Positions 54,389 through 63,157 of a stretch of DNA of 64,000 bases are shown here, in pieces. The number at the start of each line of letters is the position of its first letter. Within the stretch, counting starts at the first letter, position 1. This DNA comes from Planktothricoides sp. SR001. GTDB taxonomy: Bacteria > Cyanobacteriota > Cyanobacteriia > Cyanobacteriales > Laspinemataceae. Position numbers and translations under genes: made by a program. The DNA is taken from the NCBI RefSeq assembly GCF_001276715.1, contig NZ_LIUQ01000025.1, positions 28,991-92,990 of the forward strand, given 5' to 3'. The notes beneath the pieces were generated by a model. The model had not been told where the DNA came from. It was given only the letters and a program-made list of their open reading frames with translations, and searched no databases.

Positions 54389-56239
54389 ATGGCCTTAATT
54401 GTCCAAAAATATGGTGGTACATCCGTTGGATCAGTGGAACGCATCCAAGCGGTGGCTCAAAGAGTCGTGAATACAGTGCAAGCGGGTAACTCCGTGGTCG
54501 TGGTCGTTTCCGCAATGGGGAAGACCACGGACGGATTGGTGAAATTGGCCAACGAAATTTCCCCTAATCCCAGTCGGCGGGAAATGGATATGCTGCTGTC
54601 TACGGGGGAACAAGTTTCGATCGCCCTGATGAGTATGGCGTTACAGCAAATCGGTCAACCGGCGATTTCTCTGACTGGGGCACAAGTTGGGATTATTACC
54701 GAAGCGGAACATACCCGGGCGCGAATTTTACATATCCCCAAAGAACGCCTAGAATCCCATTTAAAAGACGGCAAAGTGGTGGTCGTGGCTGGGTTCCAAG
54801 GGATTTCCAGTCTCGAAGATTTGGAAATTACCACCCTGGGACGCGGCGGATCCGATACTTCAGCGGTGGCTTTGGCAGCGGCATTGCAGGCGGATTGTTG
54901 TGAAATTTATACCGATGTGCCGGGGATTTTGACCGCTGACCCGCGTATTGTACCCGATGCTTGCCTGATGTCGGAAATTACCAGTGATGAAATGCTGGAA
55001 TTAGCCAGTTTAGGGGCGAAGGTGCTGCATCCGAGGGCGGTGGAAATTGCCCGAAATTATGGGATTACTTTGGTGGTGCGGTCTAGCTGGACTGACGACC
55101 CAGGGACTAGAGTGATTTCTCCGTCACCTATTCCCCGTCCGTTAGACGGTTTGGAACTGGTGCGTCCGGTGGATGCGGTGGAGTTTGATACGGATCAGGC
55201 AAAGGTGGCGCTGTTGCGGGTGCCCGATCGCCCTGGGGTAGCGGCACAGATGTTTGGGGAAATTGGTCGCCAGGACTTGAATGTGGATTTGATTATTCAG
55301 TCAATTCACGAAGGGAATAGCAATGATATTGCCTTTACGGTGAATAAGCATTCCCTGAACCAAGCGGAAGCAGTGGCAGCAGCGATCGCGCCTACCCTTC
55401 GCCAGCGTTCTAATTCTGGTTCTAATTCTGGAAAGGACAACCCCGTAACCAACGAAGCGGAAGTTATGGTGGAAAGGGATATCGCCAAGATTAGCATTGC
55501 TGGGGCCGGGATGATCGGGCGACCGGGGGTAGCGGCGCAAATGTTCTCCGCCTTAGCCGCAGAAAAGATTAATATTCTGATGATTTCTACCTCCGAGGTG
55601 AAAGTCAGTTGTGTGATTGACCAAAAAGATTGCGATCGCGCCATTCATACCCTCTGCGAAACCTTCGCCGTGAATAGTTCTCCCGTAGACGAAAGCATTA
55701 ACATTGAACTATCCGAGTTGAAAAAATCCGCCCCACCTGTGCGCGGTGTAGCCTTGGATCTCAAGCAAGCCCGGATCGCCATTCGCTTTGTCCCCGATCG
55801 CCCTGGGATGGCCGCAAAAGTTTTTACCCTCTTAGCGGAAAAAGGTGTCAGCGTAGACACGATTATTCAGTCTCAGCGTTGTCGCATCATTGACGGTATC
55901 CCCACCCGTGACATGGCCTTTACCGTTGCCCAAGGAGATGCAGATGATGCCCGTGATGTCTTAGCGCCCTTAGTCCAGGGGTGGCAATTTGGTGAGATTA
56001 CTGTGGATAAAGCGATCGCTAAAGTTAGTATCGTGGGAGCAGGGATGGTCAACCAACCCGGAGTCGCCGCGAAAATGTTTGATGCTTTAGCCAAACAGCA
56101 AATTAACATCCAAATGATCACCACTTCAGAGATTAAAATTAGCTGTGTAGTGGATGAAGATCAAGCCGTAACTGCCTTGCAAGCCGTTCACGCCGCCTTT
56201 GAACTTTCCGGGGCGAAAAAAATTGAAGTTCCGGCTTAA
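54389..56239 (+). CDS. lysC: Aspartate kinase with four ACT domains
   Basis: A 616-residue protein. Kinase domain 1-260: [54 protein letters not shown], and [15 protein letters not shown]. Then four ACT segments in two pairs (about 275-350, 370-435, 455-530, 550-612), each with a V(A/G)xxPGVAAxMF-type helix. First step of Asp-family amino acids; the doubled ACT set is typical of cyanobacterial aspartate kinases and gives feedback control by Lys/Thr. A 29-residue Ser/Asn-rich linker between pairs. Confidence 0.95.
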   Translation: MALIVQKYGGTSVGSVERIQAVAQRVVNTVQAGNSVVVVVSAMGKTTDGLVKLANEISPNPSRREMDMLLSTGEQVSIALMSMALQQIGQPAISLTGAQVGIITEAEHTRARILHIPKERLESHLKDGKVVVVAGFQGISSLEDLEITTLGRGGSDTSAVALAAALQADCCEIYTDVPGILTADPRIVPDACLMSEITSDEMLELASLGAKVLHPRAVEIARNYGITLVVRSSWTDDPGTRVISPSPIPRPLDGLELVRPVDAVEFDTDQAKVALLRVPDRPGVAAQMFGEIGRQDLNVDLIIQSIHEGNSNDIAFTVNKHSLNQAEAVAAAIAPTLRQRSNSGSNSGKDNPVTNEAEVMVERDIAKISIAGAGMIGRPGVAAQMFSALAAEKINILMISTSEVKVSCVIDQKDCDRAIHTLCETFAVNSSPVDESINIELSELKKSAPPVRGVALDLKQARIAIRFVPDRPGMAAKVFTLLAEKGVSVDTIIQSQRCRIIDGIPTRDMAFTVAQGDADDARDVLAPLVQGWQFGEITVDKAIAKVSIVGAGMVNQPGVAAKMFDALAKQQINIQMITTSEIKISCVVDEDQAVTALQAVHAAFELSGAKKIEVPA

Positions 56240-56242
56240 TTT

Positions 56243-56335
56243 TATTTGTTATTTGTTATTTGTTATTAATTAGCACAAATAACAAATAACAAGTAATAAA
56301 TAATAGATAATCAATAATCAATAATAAATAATTAA
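56243..56335. repeat. Heptamer repeats between lysC and the LprI-domain gene
   Basis: TTTGTTA copies (56245-56266) with complementary AACAAAT copies (56276-56290), then a run of AATAATCAAT-type repeats to 56335 directly before the ATG. Confidence 0.85.
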
Positions 56336-56341
56336 AAACCT

Positions 56342-57028
56342 ATGAATTTACCCAAATATTTATTCAACCTTTTCACCAGTAGCCTGATTGTCATCGTTTT
56401 TCATAGCAGCGCGATCGCCTTTGAGGGGGATAATTTTCAGGATAATTTTCAGGATAATTTTAGAGATAATTTACTGGCACAAAACCCCAACTGTGACAAT
56501 CCCCAAAGCCAAGCCGAAATGAATATTTGTGCCGCTAGATATTATCAAGCAGCGGATAGAAAACTAAACCAAGTCTATCAACAATTATCATCCCAAATGC
56601 GATCGCAACTTACCCTGGCACAGTTAGCTTGGATTGACTTTCGCGATACCAACTGTGACTTTGCCAGAAGTCTTTTTGAAGGAGGAACCATCGCACCAAG
56701 CATTTATAATGGCTGTTTAGGCGGCATGACTGAACAGCGGACAATTGAACTAGAAGCCTATCAATCTCGTCAAATTCCTCAACCCACCAGCCGAAATTAT
56801 CAACAAGTTGACCAAAAACTTAATCAAGTTTATCAAAATTTTATCGCCCAACTAAATGGGTTCAATAAAAACAAATTACAAACCGCTGAATTAGCTTGGA
56901 TTAAATTTCGCGATACCAACTGTGCGTTTGAAGGGACTCAAACATCAGGAGGCGAAAATCTTTGTAAAATCCGCATGACCGAACAACGCACCGAAGAACT
57001 CGCTCAATTAATGGATTTATTGTTTTAG
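56342..57028 (+). CDS. Secreted protein with two LprI-like (DUF1311) domains
   Basis: A 228-residue protein with a signal peptide (hydrophobic 12-26). First LprI domain about 47-140: CDNPQSQAEMNICAARYYQAADRKLNQVYQ, LAWIDFRDTNCDFARS, GGMTEQRT. Second about 150-228, shorter: DQKLNQVYQNFIAQLN, LAWIKFRDTNCAFEG, RMTEQRTEEL. Cys pairs support export. In-frame 12-bp repeats (GATAATTTTCAG) at 56427-56470 give DNFQDNFQDNFRDN after the signal peptide. LprI inhibits C-type lysozyme; cyanobacterial role unknown. Confidence 0.9.
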   Translation: MNLPKYLFNLFTSSLIVIVFHSSAIAFEGDNFQDNFQDNFRDNLLAQNPNCDNPQSQAEMNICAARYYQAADRKLNQVYQQLSSQMRSQLTLAQLAWIDFRDTNCDFARSLFEGGTIAPSIYNGCLGGMTEQRTIELEAYQSRQIPQPTSRNYQQVDQKLNQVYQNFIAQLNGFNKNKLQTAELAWIKFRDTNCAFEGTQTSGGENLCKIRMTEQRTEELAQLMDLLF

Positions 57029-57150
57029 TTGTTGGGTAGGGATTAGGCATATTGTTGGGTAGGGATTAGGCATATTGTTGGTTATTTGTTATTTGTTACT
57101 GTTTGTTTTTTTGGGAGAGAATAACGAATAACTAATAACTAATAACTACT
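57029..57150. repeat. Two 23-bp direct repeats plus heptamers
   Basis: TTGTTGGGTAGGGATTAGGC-type 23-bp units at 57029-57051 and 57052-57074 are exact; the first begins directly after the stop codon. TTATTTG heptamers (57080-57100) and complementary AATAACTA copies (57120-57150) follow. Confidence 0.9.
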
Positions 57151-57242
57151 TATCTTATACACTATAAATAAAGACTATTTGCGACCATCCAAAAAAAGGA
57201 AAGTTGCGGCGGTTAGAAAAAAATATCCCATTGTTACTAAAC

Positions 57243-57626
57243 ATGACTCAAATACTCGACAATCTAAAAGCCATTGATGACAAACTCTCCCAACGTCATA
57301 TCGATCTCGATCCCAATGGCTATTTTATTATTTACCTAGACCGAGAAGCGGGGCTGATTTGTGCTAAACACTTTACAAATGCGATCGACGATCGCGGTTT
57401 AGCGGTCGATCCCGAAACCGGCGAAGTGATTCCCGCAAGGGGTAAAGTACAACGGACTCACACCACCATATTTACCGGAAAAACGGCTAAACAACTTTGT
57501 GTGAAAATTTTTGAAGAAACTAGCCCAGTTCCCGTCACCATGCTCGATCATGCCGCTTATTTAGGCCGCGAATTTGTTCGGGCGGAAATGGCTTTAGTCA
57601 CTGGGGCCGACTATGTGCAAGATTAA
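57243..57626 (+). CDS. DUF4346 domain protein
   Basis: A 127-residue protein from the ATG at 57243. Pattern DPNGYFIIYLDREAGLICAKHFTNAID, GLAVDPETGEVIPARGKVQRT, AAYLGREFVRAEMALVTGADYVQD matches DUF4346, a small conserved domain known in cyanobacteria and archaea with uncharacterised function (related to methyltransferase-associated proteins). An upstream in-frame start at 57204 lacks an RBS. Followed by nested repeats. Confidence 0.85.
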   Translation: MTQILDNLKAIDDKLSQRHIDLDPNGYFIIYLDREAGLICAKHFTNAIDDRGLAVDPETGEVIPARGKVQRTHTTIFTGKTAKQLCVKIFEETSPVPVTMLDHAAYLGREFVRAEMALVTGADYVQD

Positions 57627-57929
57627 TTAGTTATTCGTTGTTGGTTGTTAGTTATTGGTTGTTGGTTGTTGGTTGTTGGTTCTTAGTTGTTGGTTATTAT
57701 AGCAGTCCTATTTCAATCGTAATATTTTTGTAGGGGGCAATTCCTTAAGGCGGTGGTTGCCCCGGAGCGTTTAGGGGTAAGCTCACGCTTGCCAAACCTG
57801 TTACCCCTACAATTCCACAACTGATATAGGACTGCTATAGTTGTTGGTTGTTAGTTGTTGGCTATGGCTCTAACAAACAACAAACAACAAACAACAAATA
57901 ACTAACAACTAACAACCAACAACTAATGA
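57627..57929. repeat. Heptamer palindrome interrupted by a MITE-like element
   Basis: GTTGTTG/GGTTGTTA heptamers (57628-57690) and complementary AACAACAAA/ACAACTAA copies (57840-57920) form one long palindrome. The MITE-like element at 57698-57839 sits at its centre. 57929 abuts the Psb32 stop. Confidence 0.9.
57698..57839. mobile_element. 142-bp MITE-like element with 14-bp terminal inverted repeats
   Basis: Ends TATAGCAGTCCTAT and ATAGGACTGCTATA are perfect complements (57698-57711, 57826-57839). TA at the outer edges suits IS630/Tc1-type target choice. Internal sequence includes GTAGGGG palindromic pieces but no frame. Transposase not encoded; IS630 relics exist at 36600-37450. Confidence 0.75.
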
Positions 57930-58634
57930 CTAATTAATGTACCAGTAATACGTCACCATTGGAATCACCGTGGCTAAGATTAAGAGCACCACAACCACAA
58001 TGGTGGAATTAAACGTATCGGTTTCTTCCGCCGTTTTATAGGTGCGTTCCACATCAATGGAATTGTCAAATACGGGCGGCCCTGGATCCGGTTCCCCAAA
58101 TAATACCGTGGCAACGCGATCGCTGGCATCCAACAGGGCTTGATTATATTTGTCTCCTTGGATCAAAGGCACCTGAATCGTGTCATTAACCACACTGGCA
58201 ACAATCTCATCAGTCAGCACCGATTTTACCGCCTCTCCGGTGCGAATTCCCGCGTTATTAGTCACGTTATCGATCGCAATTAAAACTTGATTCGCCTGCG
58301 CTTCCGGGGTAGGAAACCACTTCTCAAATAGCTGATTGGTAAAATCTTCAATACTCAGGCCATAATCCAAGCGGTGAATCGTCACCAACCAGGGTTGATA
58401 GCCGGTTTTTTCCGCCACCGCATCAAATTTTTTGGTAATTTGACCTTCATTCAAGCGGCTAAGAATTTCCCCATCATCCAGCACTCTGGTGCGATCGGGG
58501 GGCGTCGGCGGCATTTGATACATTCCCGTCGCACTCGCAGGTAATGCCACCAACCCACTGGCTAACAGGATCATCCCCACCACCGCCATTAGTCGCTGAG
58601 TATATTTTCTTAAAGAAAAGATTGCTAGTCTCAT
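57930..58634 (-). CDS. psb32: Photosystem II repair protein Psb32 (TPM domain)
   Basis: A 234-residue protein: signal peptide with hydrophobic core about 15-34, TPM domain about 50-190 (RVLDDGEILSRLNEGQI, WLVTIHRLDYGLSIEDF, ANQVLIAIDNVTNNAGIRTG), and a C-terminal transmembrane helix (about 212-232, STIVVVVLLILATVIPMV). Psb32 protects photosystem II and aids repair under light stress. Located in the thylakoid, lumenal domain. Start 58634 has poor SD, usual here. Confidence 0.9.
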   Translation of the reverse strand: MRLAIFSLRKYTQRLMAVVGMILLASGLVALPASATGMYQMPPTPPDRTRVLDDGEILSRLNEGQITKKFDAVAEKTGYQPWLVTIHRLDYGLSIEDFTNQLFEKWFPTPEAQANQVLIAIDNVTNNAGIRTGEAVKSVLTDEIVASVVNDTIQVPLIQGDKYNQALLDASDRVATVLFGEPDPGPPVFDNSIDVERTYKTAEETDTFNSTIVVVVLLILATVIPMVTYYWYIN

Positions 58635-59033
58635 GTGCTTATGTAAGAAAACTGATTGTTCAATATCTTACATTTAATGGTAGATTAGAATTAAATTTTA
58701 TTAAGTATTGGTTATGAGTTATTTGTTATTGTTTGTTGTTTGTGTTTAAGAAATGACGGTTGGCATTTCGTTAAGTGATGCTACAGATATTTGATTTCAG
58801 GAGATGAGGAGACCGCCGTCGGCAGAGGAGACCGCCGTCGGCAGAGGAGATCAGGAGCAGAGGAGATCAGGAGCAGAGGAGATATATCTCCTCTGCTCCC
58901 CCACACCCGACACCTTCCGACCCCCGTTCCCCAGCGAACAACCAACAACTATCAACCAAATAATCCCTACCCAAAGAATCCCTACCCAACAACTAGCAAT
59001 TAGCAATTAGCAAGTAGCAATTAGCAATTAATT
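58635..59033. repeat. Spacer with GAGGAG tandem repeats and a 28-bp palindrome
   Basis: GAGGAGACCGCCGTCGGCA twice (58806-58824, 58825-58843), then GAGGAGATCAGGAGCA twice (58844-58859, 58860-58875), then a perfect 28-bp palindrome 58871-58898 centred on GATATATC. Heptamers at 58700-58745 and near 58990-59030 (AGCAATTAGCAATTA). No gene. Confidence 0.9.
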
Positions 59034-59855
59034 ATGAATATTCTAATTATTGGCTGTGGTTATGTCGGCACTGCGGTGGCAAAGTTGTGGAAAGAAGGGG
59101 GTCATACCCTCACTGTCACCACCACGACCCCAGAAAGAGTTCCTGAATTACAAGCAGTGGCTCACCGGGTAGAAATTCTTCGAGGGGATGACCTCGAACG
59201 AATGCGGGATGTGCTAAAAGATCAAGAAGTGGTACTGCTGAGTGTCGGGGCGAAAAATCGCACCGGCTATGAGCAAACTTACTTAAAGACTGCGGAAACC
59301 TTAGTCACGGCCTTAAAAGAAGTCCCCACAGTGCAGCAACTTATATATACAGGCAGTTATGCTGTATATGGCGATCGACAGGGTGCGTTGGTAGATGAAG
59401 AGTCGCCAGTCTGTCCTGCCAATGAAAATGGTGAGATTCTGTATAAAACAGAGCAAGTTTTATTGGCGGCAGCGAGTGAGCAATTGACTGTTTCTATTCT
59501 TCGCATTGCGGGAATTTATGGGCCGGGTCGAACTCTGTTAAGAATCTTTCAAAATATTGCCGGAAAAACTCGTCCGGGAACCGGCCAAGAGATCGCTAAC
59601 TGGATACATTTAGATGATATTGTAGGGTCATTGGATTTTATTCTTTGCCAGCAATTGGGGGGCATCTACAATCTCGGAAATGATTCACCTATGACTACGG
59701 GCGAACTCCTTGATGGTTTGTTTGAATGTCATGGGCTGCCTAAAGTAATTTGGGATCCATCGACACCCCAGGTACGTCCCTACAATGCACGGCTATCCAA
59801 TGAAAAGCTGAAAGCGGCAGGATACAATTTGATTCATCCGAAAATCGAATTTTAA
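59034..59855 (+). CDS. NAD(P)-dependent epimerase/dehydratase-like SDR protein
   Basis: A 273-residue Rossmann protein: ILIIGCGYVGTAVAKLWKEGG (GxxGxxG at 7-13), YTGSYAVYGDRQGALVDEES, and YKTEQVLL for the YxxxK-equivalent, with ILRIAGIYGPGRTLL and YNLGNDSPMTTGELL. Extended-SDR, YeeZ-like. Sugar-nucleotide or other substrate unknown. Upstream repeats, downstream 139-bp gap to the peptidoglycan-binding gene. Confidence 0.88.
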   Translation: MNILIIGCGYVGTAVAKLWKEGGHTLTVTTTTPERVPELQAVAHRVEILRGDDLERMRDVLKDQEVVLLSVGAKNRTGYEQTYLKTAETLVTALKEVPTVQQLIYTGSYAVYGDRQGALVDEESPVCPANENGEILYKTEQVLLAAASEQLTVSILRIAGIYGPGRTLLRIFQNIAGKTRPGTGQEIANWIHLDDIVGSLDFILCQQLGGIYNLGNDSPMTTGELLDGLFECHGLPKVIWDPSTPQVRPYNARLSNEKLKAAGYNLIHPKIEF

Positions 59856-59994
59856 GCCGTAAACACATTCTAATTGTTAAGAAATGAGCATAAATTTTTT
59901 CATTTATGACTTCGGAGAATGTGAGCCGCGATCGCTATTTAAGGCAATGAATTTGTGTTTATCAGTACACAGGAATAAAAAGGAATTACTCGTG

Positions 59995-60609
59995 ATGGAA
60001 AATCTCGCTTATATTCATATTGCTGAAGCATACGAGCAACAGGATATTCCGAGTTATCCCAATTGGCGCGGGAAATGGCCAAAGTTTAGCCGTCGGTCTA
60101 TTTCCTCTGTGATGTCTGTGGTTTTCAGCGCCTCAGTTTTTGGTACGGCGGTGCCAGCCCTGGCGCTAATCAAGTTGGGAGATAGCGGCGATCAAGTCGT
60201 TCAAGTCCAACGGCGTCTGCAAGAACTGGGTTATTTTAAGTCCAAAGCCACCGGCTACTATGGTTATTTAACGGAAGATGCGGTGAAGCATTTTCAACAA
60301 AATAATGGATTAACACCGGATGGAGTGATTGGGACAAAAACCCAGGAAGCTTTGGAGCAAACCTATCCAGAGACTCCACAACCGACGACTCAGCCGGTGG
60401 TCAGACTGGGAGATGATTCCCCGACCGTCTTACGGGTACAACGCCAGCTTAGTTCTTTGAAGTTATATGATTGGCGGCAAATGAACGGGAAATTTGATGA
60501 CGCTACACAACAGGCGGTGATTAATTTCCAGAAAGCGAATGGCTTGACTCCTGATGGAGTTGTGGGCTTGAAAACTCACACGATGCTACAGCAAAAAACC
60601 GGCTTGTAA
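59995..60609 (+). CDS. Peptidoglycan-binding protein with two PGB_1 domains
   Basis: A 204-residue protein from the ATG at 59995 (AAAGGA upstream); an earlier ATG at 59884 has no RBS. Hydrophobic segment about 38-55 (SVMSVVFSASVFGTAVPALA) as a late signal/anchor. PG-binding domains about 60-118 (IKLGDSGDQVVQVQRRLQEL, HFQQNNGLTPDGVIGTKTQE) and 133-200 (VRLGDDSPTVLRVQRQL, NFQKANGLTPDGVVGLKT), joined by a Pro/Thr linker. Binds wall glycan in the periplasm. No catalytic domain. Confidence 0.9.
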   Translation: MENLAYIHIAEAYEQQDIPSYPNWRGKWPKFSRRSISSVMSVVFSASVFGTAVPALALIKLGDSGDQVVQVQRRLQELGYFKSKATGYYGYLTEDAVKHFQQNNGLTPDGVIGTKTQEALEQTYPETPQPTTQPVVRLGDDSPTVLRVQRQLSSLKLYDWRQMNGKFDDATQQAVINFQKANGLTPDGVVGLKTHTMLQQKTGL

Positions 60610-60634
60610 TTGCTTGAGTGGCCTCGGTAGCGAC

Positions 60635-60728
60635 TGTAGGGTGGGCAAGATTTGCCCACCCTACCATTGCTAGAATCGCTATTAACTTTCCAACAAACAA
60701 CTTTCCAACAAACAACTTTCCAACAAAT
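60635..60728. repeat. GTAGGGTGGGC palindrome and three 15-bp units
   Basis: GTAGGGTGGGCAAGATTTGCCCACCCTAC-type palindrome (60636-60664), then AACTTTCCAACAAAC three times (60684-60698, 60699-60713, 60714-60728, last ends T) just before surE. Confidence 0.9.
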
Positions 60729-60746
60729 CACAGTCTTAATCTACCG

Positions 60747-61427
60747 ATGAATTTTATTCTGACTAATGACGACGGCATCGATGCCCCAGGGATTCGCGGA
60801 TTGGTTAAAGCACTGGAGAACTATGATTGTGCGATCGCGGCTCCGAAAAAACAATATTCGGGGTGTGGACACCAAGTCACGACCCATCGCGCCATTCATG
60901 TAGAATGCCGTTCCGAGCAGGAATATGCCATTGGGGGAACCCCTGCCGACTGTGTACGCATTGGCTTAAGTCATTTATTTCCCGCCGCCACCTGGGTCAT
61001 TTCCGGGATTAATGAGGGTGGGAATATGGGAATTGATGTCTATCTTTCTGGAACCGTCGCCGCCGTAAGGGAGGCGGTATTTTTAGGCCGTGCAGGAATT
61101 GCCATTTCTCAATATCGCAAAGGAAAACGCCCGATTGATTGGTCTGCCACCACTCGTCGCGCTGCTTATGTCTTGGCCGATTTACTGAATCGACCCCTAG
61201 AACCGGGCAGTTTCTGGAATGTGAATCTTCCATACATCGAACCCGGAGAACCCGACCCGAAAATGGTGTTTTGCCAACCTTCCACCCAGCCCTTACCGAT
61301 CCAATATCGGGTAGAAAGGGATGAGTTTTATTATGTGGGTGAATATGGGCACCGCGATCGCGCCCCCAATACGGATGTGGATGTGTGCTTTTCCGGTCAC
61401 ATTGCCGTTACCAAAATTTCCCTTTAA
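60747..61427 (+). CDS. surE: 5'/3'-nucleotidase SurE
   Basis: A 226-residue protein from the ATG at 60747, giving the canonical start MNFILTNDDGIDAPGIRGL (D8, D9 metal ligands); the frame runs open upstream through repeats but has no better start. Also YSGCGHQVTT, GGTPADCVRIGL, and VISGINEGGNMGIDVYLSGT. SurE removes phosphate from nucleoside 5'/3'-monophosphates and short polyphosphate, in the cytoplasm. Length usual. Confidence 0.95.
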   Translation: MNFILTNDDGIDAPGIRGLVKALENYDCAIAAPKKQYSGCGHQVTTHRAIHVECRSEQEYAIGGTPADCVRIGLSHLFPAATWVISGINEGGNMGIDVYLSGTVAAVREAVFLGRAGIAISQYRKGKRPIDWSATTRRAAYVLADLLNRPLEPGSFWNVNLPYIEPGEPDPKMVFCQPSTQPLPIQYRVERDEFYYVGEYGHRDRAPNTDVDVCFSGHIAVTKISL

Positions 61428-61429
61428 GG

Positions 61430-61505
61430 TTATTCGTTATTCGTTATTGGTTATTCGTTATTTGCATAATCAGTCAAACAACGAATAATCAATAACAAAT
61501 AACTA
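61430..61505. repeat. TTATTCG / TTATTTG heptamers with complementary copies
   Basis: GTTATTCGTTATTCGTTATT-type copies (61430-61463) face AACGAATAATCAATAACAAA (61480-61502). Lies between the convergent surE and the small membrane-protein gene; may act as a bidirectional terminator. Confidence 0.85.
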
Positions 61506-61508
61506 AAA

Positions 61509-61613
61509 TTATTTAAATGCTGACATTCCTTTAAATAGCATGACTAACCCACCAATGACAATGGCCAGGGCTAGTCCACCGGCGATCGCATCTAACAACG
61601 CTGTATTTTCCAT
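61509..61613 (-). CDS. 34-residue single-span membrane protein, unrecognised
   Basis: Reads MENTALLDAIAGGLALAIVI then GGLVMLFKGMSAFK, stop at 61509-61511. A short N-terminus, a hydrophobic helix (about 9-27) with Gly-Gly pairs, and a Lys-containing tail is the layout of small photosynthetic or respiratory complex subunits (PetG, PsbJ, NdhP size class), but I cannot match it to one. Weak AGG ahead of the ATG. A HIP1 site lies inside. Evidence is coding character and position between convergent units, so moderate. Confidence 0.6.
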   Translation of the reverse strand: MENTALLDAIAGGLALAIVIGGLVMLFKGMSAFK

Positions 61614-61731
61614 TGAATACCTGAGTAAATTGTTTTCTGAGATGTTTTAATTTTTGGACTCAACCGATAAAAAAATTACCAGTGATTCATTCTACTCTAA
61701 AATTAGGTTTGATCTTTTGATCCATAAATTA

Positions 61732-62694
61732 TCAGGATAAATTATCCTGATAAACAAGCACTTGGTTACGTCCCCGTCGTTTGGCTTCATAAAGAGCCAG
61801 ATCCGCTCGTTTTAACATTTCGTCAATTTCGGGATCGGTTGAGGCATAAGTTGCCAAGCCAATGCTAACGGTAATACGCAAAATATTATTGTCAATTTCT
61901 AGGTTTAAATTAGCAATAGTTTGGCGAATTCTTTCAGCGACTTTGAAAGCATCTTCACTGTTAGTTTCTGGGAGAAAACCGACAAACTCTTCTCCCCCAA
62001 ATCGGCCAAATAAATCAACGTTTCTGAGTAAACTTTGGGTGGTTTGGGCGATCGCCTTTAAAGTTTCATCCCCAACCGTATGACCATAAGTATCATTAAT
62101 CATCTTAAAATAATCTACATCCAAAATAAACACAGAAAAAGAATTGCCATAACGACAAACTCGGTTAAATTCCTGCTCGGCTAAAATAAAGAGATGACGC
62201 CGATTAAGTACCCCAGTTAGACCATCAGTGGTGGCTAATTTATTTAACTCAATTAGGTTTTTTCTCAATTCATCTCTGGTATATTTCAACTCTAAATGAA
62301 TCTTAACCCTTGCCAGTAATTCACCGGACTTAAATGGCTTAGTAATATAGTCAACCGCGCCTTGCTTGAAGGCTTCCATAATCATTTTATTTTCGTGACT
62401 GGCGGTGACGAAAATAATCGGTATTTCCTCGTATTGACTAATTCCTTTAATTTTTTTACAAACTTCGATTCCATCCATCTCTGGCATCATTATATCCATC
62501 AATATCAAGTCTGGTTTAGACTTTTTCATGCGTTCAAAGGCTTGTTCGCCACTGGTGGCAAACGTTGTAGAATACCCCACGCGATCTAGGATGGCGCCGA
62601 CGACTTTCAGATTACTCCTCACGTCATCGACGATTAACACCAGAAATTCTTTAGGATTAAACGATTTTACTGGAAACCAGAGAGGATCCATCAT
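61732..62694 (-). CDS. Response regulator diguanylate cyclase (REC-GGDEF)
   Basis: A 320-residue protein. Receiver domain 15-135: LIVDD (20-24), phospho-acceptor D67 in LILMDIMMPEMDG, K118 in TKPF. GGDEF domain 150-318: GGEEF at 232-236, active form; inhibitory-site RxxD (RNVD, 223-226) five residues before, so product inhibition by c-di-GMP is expected. Makes c-di-GMP under control of an unseen histidine kinase. A TTATCAGGATAA / TTATCCTGATAA inverted repeat straddles the stop codon. Confidence 0.94.
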   Translation of the reverse strand: MMDPLWFPVKSFNPKEFLVLIVDDVRSNLKVVGAILDRVGYSTTFATSGEQAFERMKKSKPDLILMDIMMPEMDGIEVCKKIKGISQYEEIPIIFVTASHENKMIMEAFKQGAVDYITKPFKSGELLARVKIHLELKYTRDELRKNLIELNKLATTDGLTGVLNRRHLFILAEQEFNRVCRYGNSFSVFILDVDYFKMINDTYGHTVGDETLKAIAQTTQSLLRNVDLFGRFGGEEFVGFLPETNSEDAFKVAERIRQTIANLNLEIDNNILRITVSIGLATYASTDPEIDEMLKRADLALYEAKRRGRNQVLVYQDNLS

Positions 62695-63157
62695 TTTTAT
62701 AATCTGAATTTAACCAATAATTCGACCAGAAATTATCCTCTGATAAATGCTCTGAAAGTCATCTGAGCAAACATCTATATTAACTTTAACATTTTATGAA
62801 TATTTCTCTGAGGGAATTTGCCCAAGGATGTCAGCATTCCCGGAACCGCAATCAACGGCTCATCTTCATCACCACATCCAATAAGCAAGTATTTGCACTG
62901 ACGGCAATTGTTTGTAATTAACTTATTCATATTTCATAACTTGTAACAAATAAATAATATGAGATTTTGTATGAAATACTTTTATTAGAGAATTTTCGGC
63001 CTTAATTTAGGCGATCGCTTCCGGGAGGAAAGCCAGTCATTTAACCAAATTTATATTTTTTGTAAAAAGCAAAATCAGCCGCCAGGAAATAATCCTATCG
63101 GCCTATTGCAATTGTTATGAAGCTTAAATATTGACGAAAAATTATTGTCAAATTATG
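62695..63157. other. 463-bp spacer, holds one possible small ORF
   Basis: Between the diguanylate cyclase start and the patX-like stop. AT-rich outside the ORF at 62775-62930. No hairpin terminator found for patX. Confidence 0.45.
62775..62930 (-). CDS. Possible 51-residue Cys-containing protein
   Basis: ATG at 62930, stop at 62775-62777: MNKLITNNCRQCKYLLIGCG then DEDEPLIAVPGMLTSLGKFP. Cys at 9, 12 and 19 include a CxxC pair, suggesting a metal or redox site. The C-terminal part (IHKMLKLI) is basic. No clear RBS, so expression is doubtful. Codon content looks coding, but the length is too short to be sure. Confidence 0.35.
   Translation of the reverse strand: MNKLITNNCRQCKYLLIGCGDEDEPLIAVPGMLTSLGKFPQRNIHKMLKLI

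Noticed and set aside
58791..59010. Overlapping small frames of about 70 codons
   Set aside because: They translate tandem repeats and a palindrome; sequence is low complexity (Arg/Glu/Ser).
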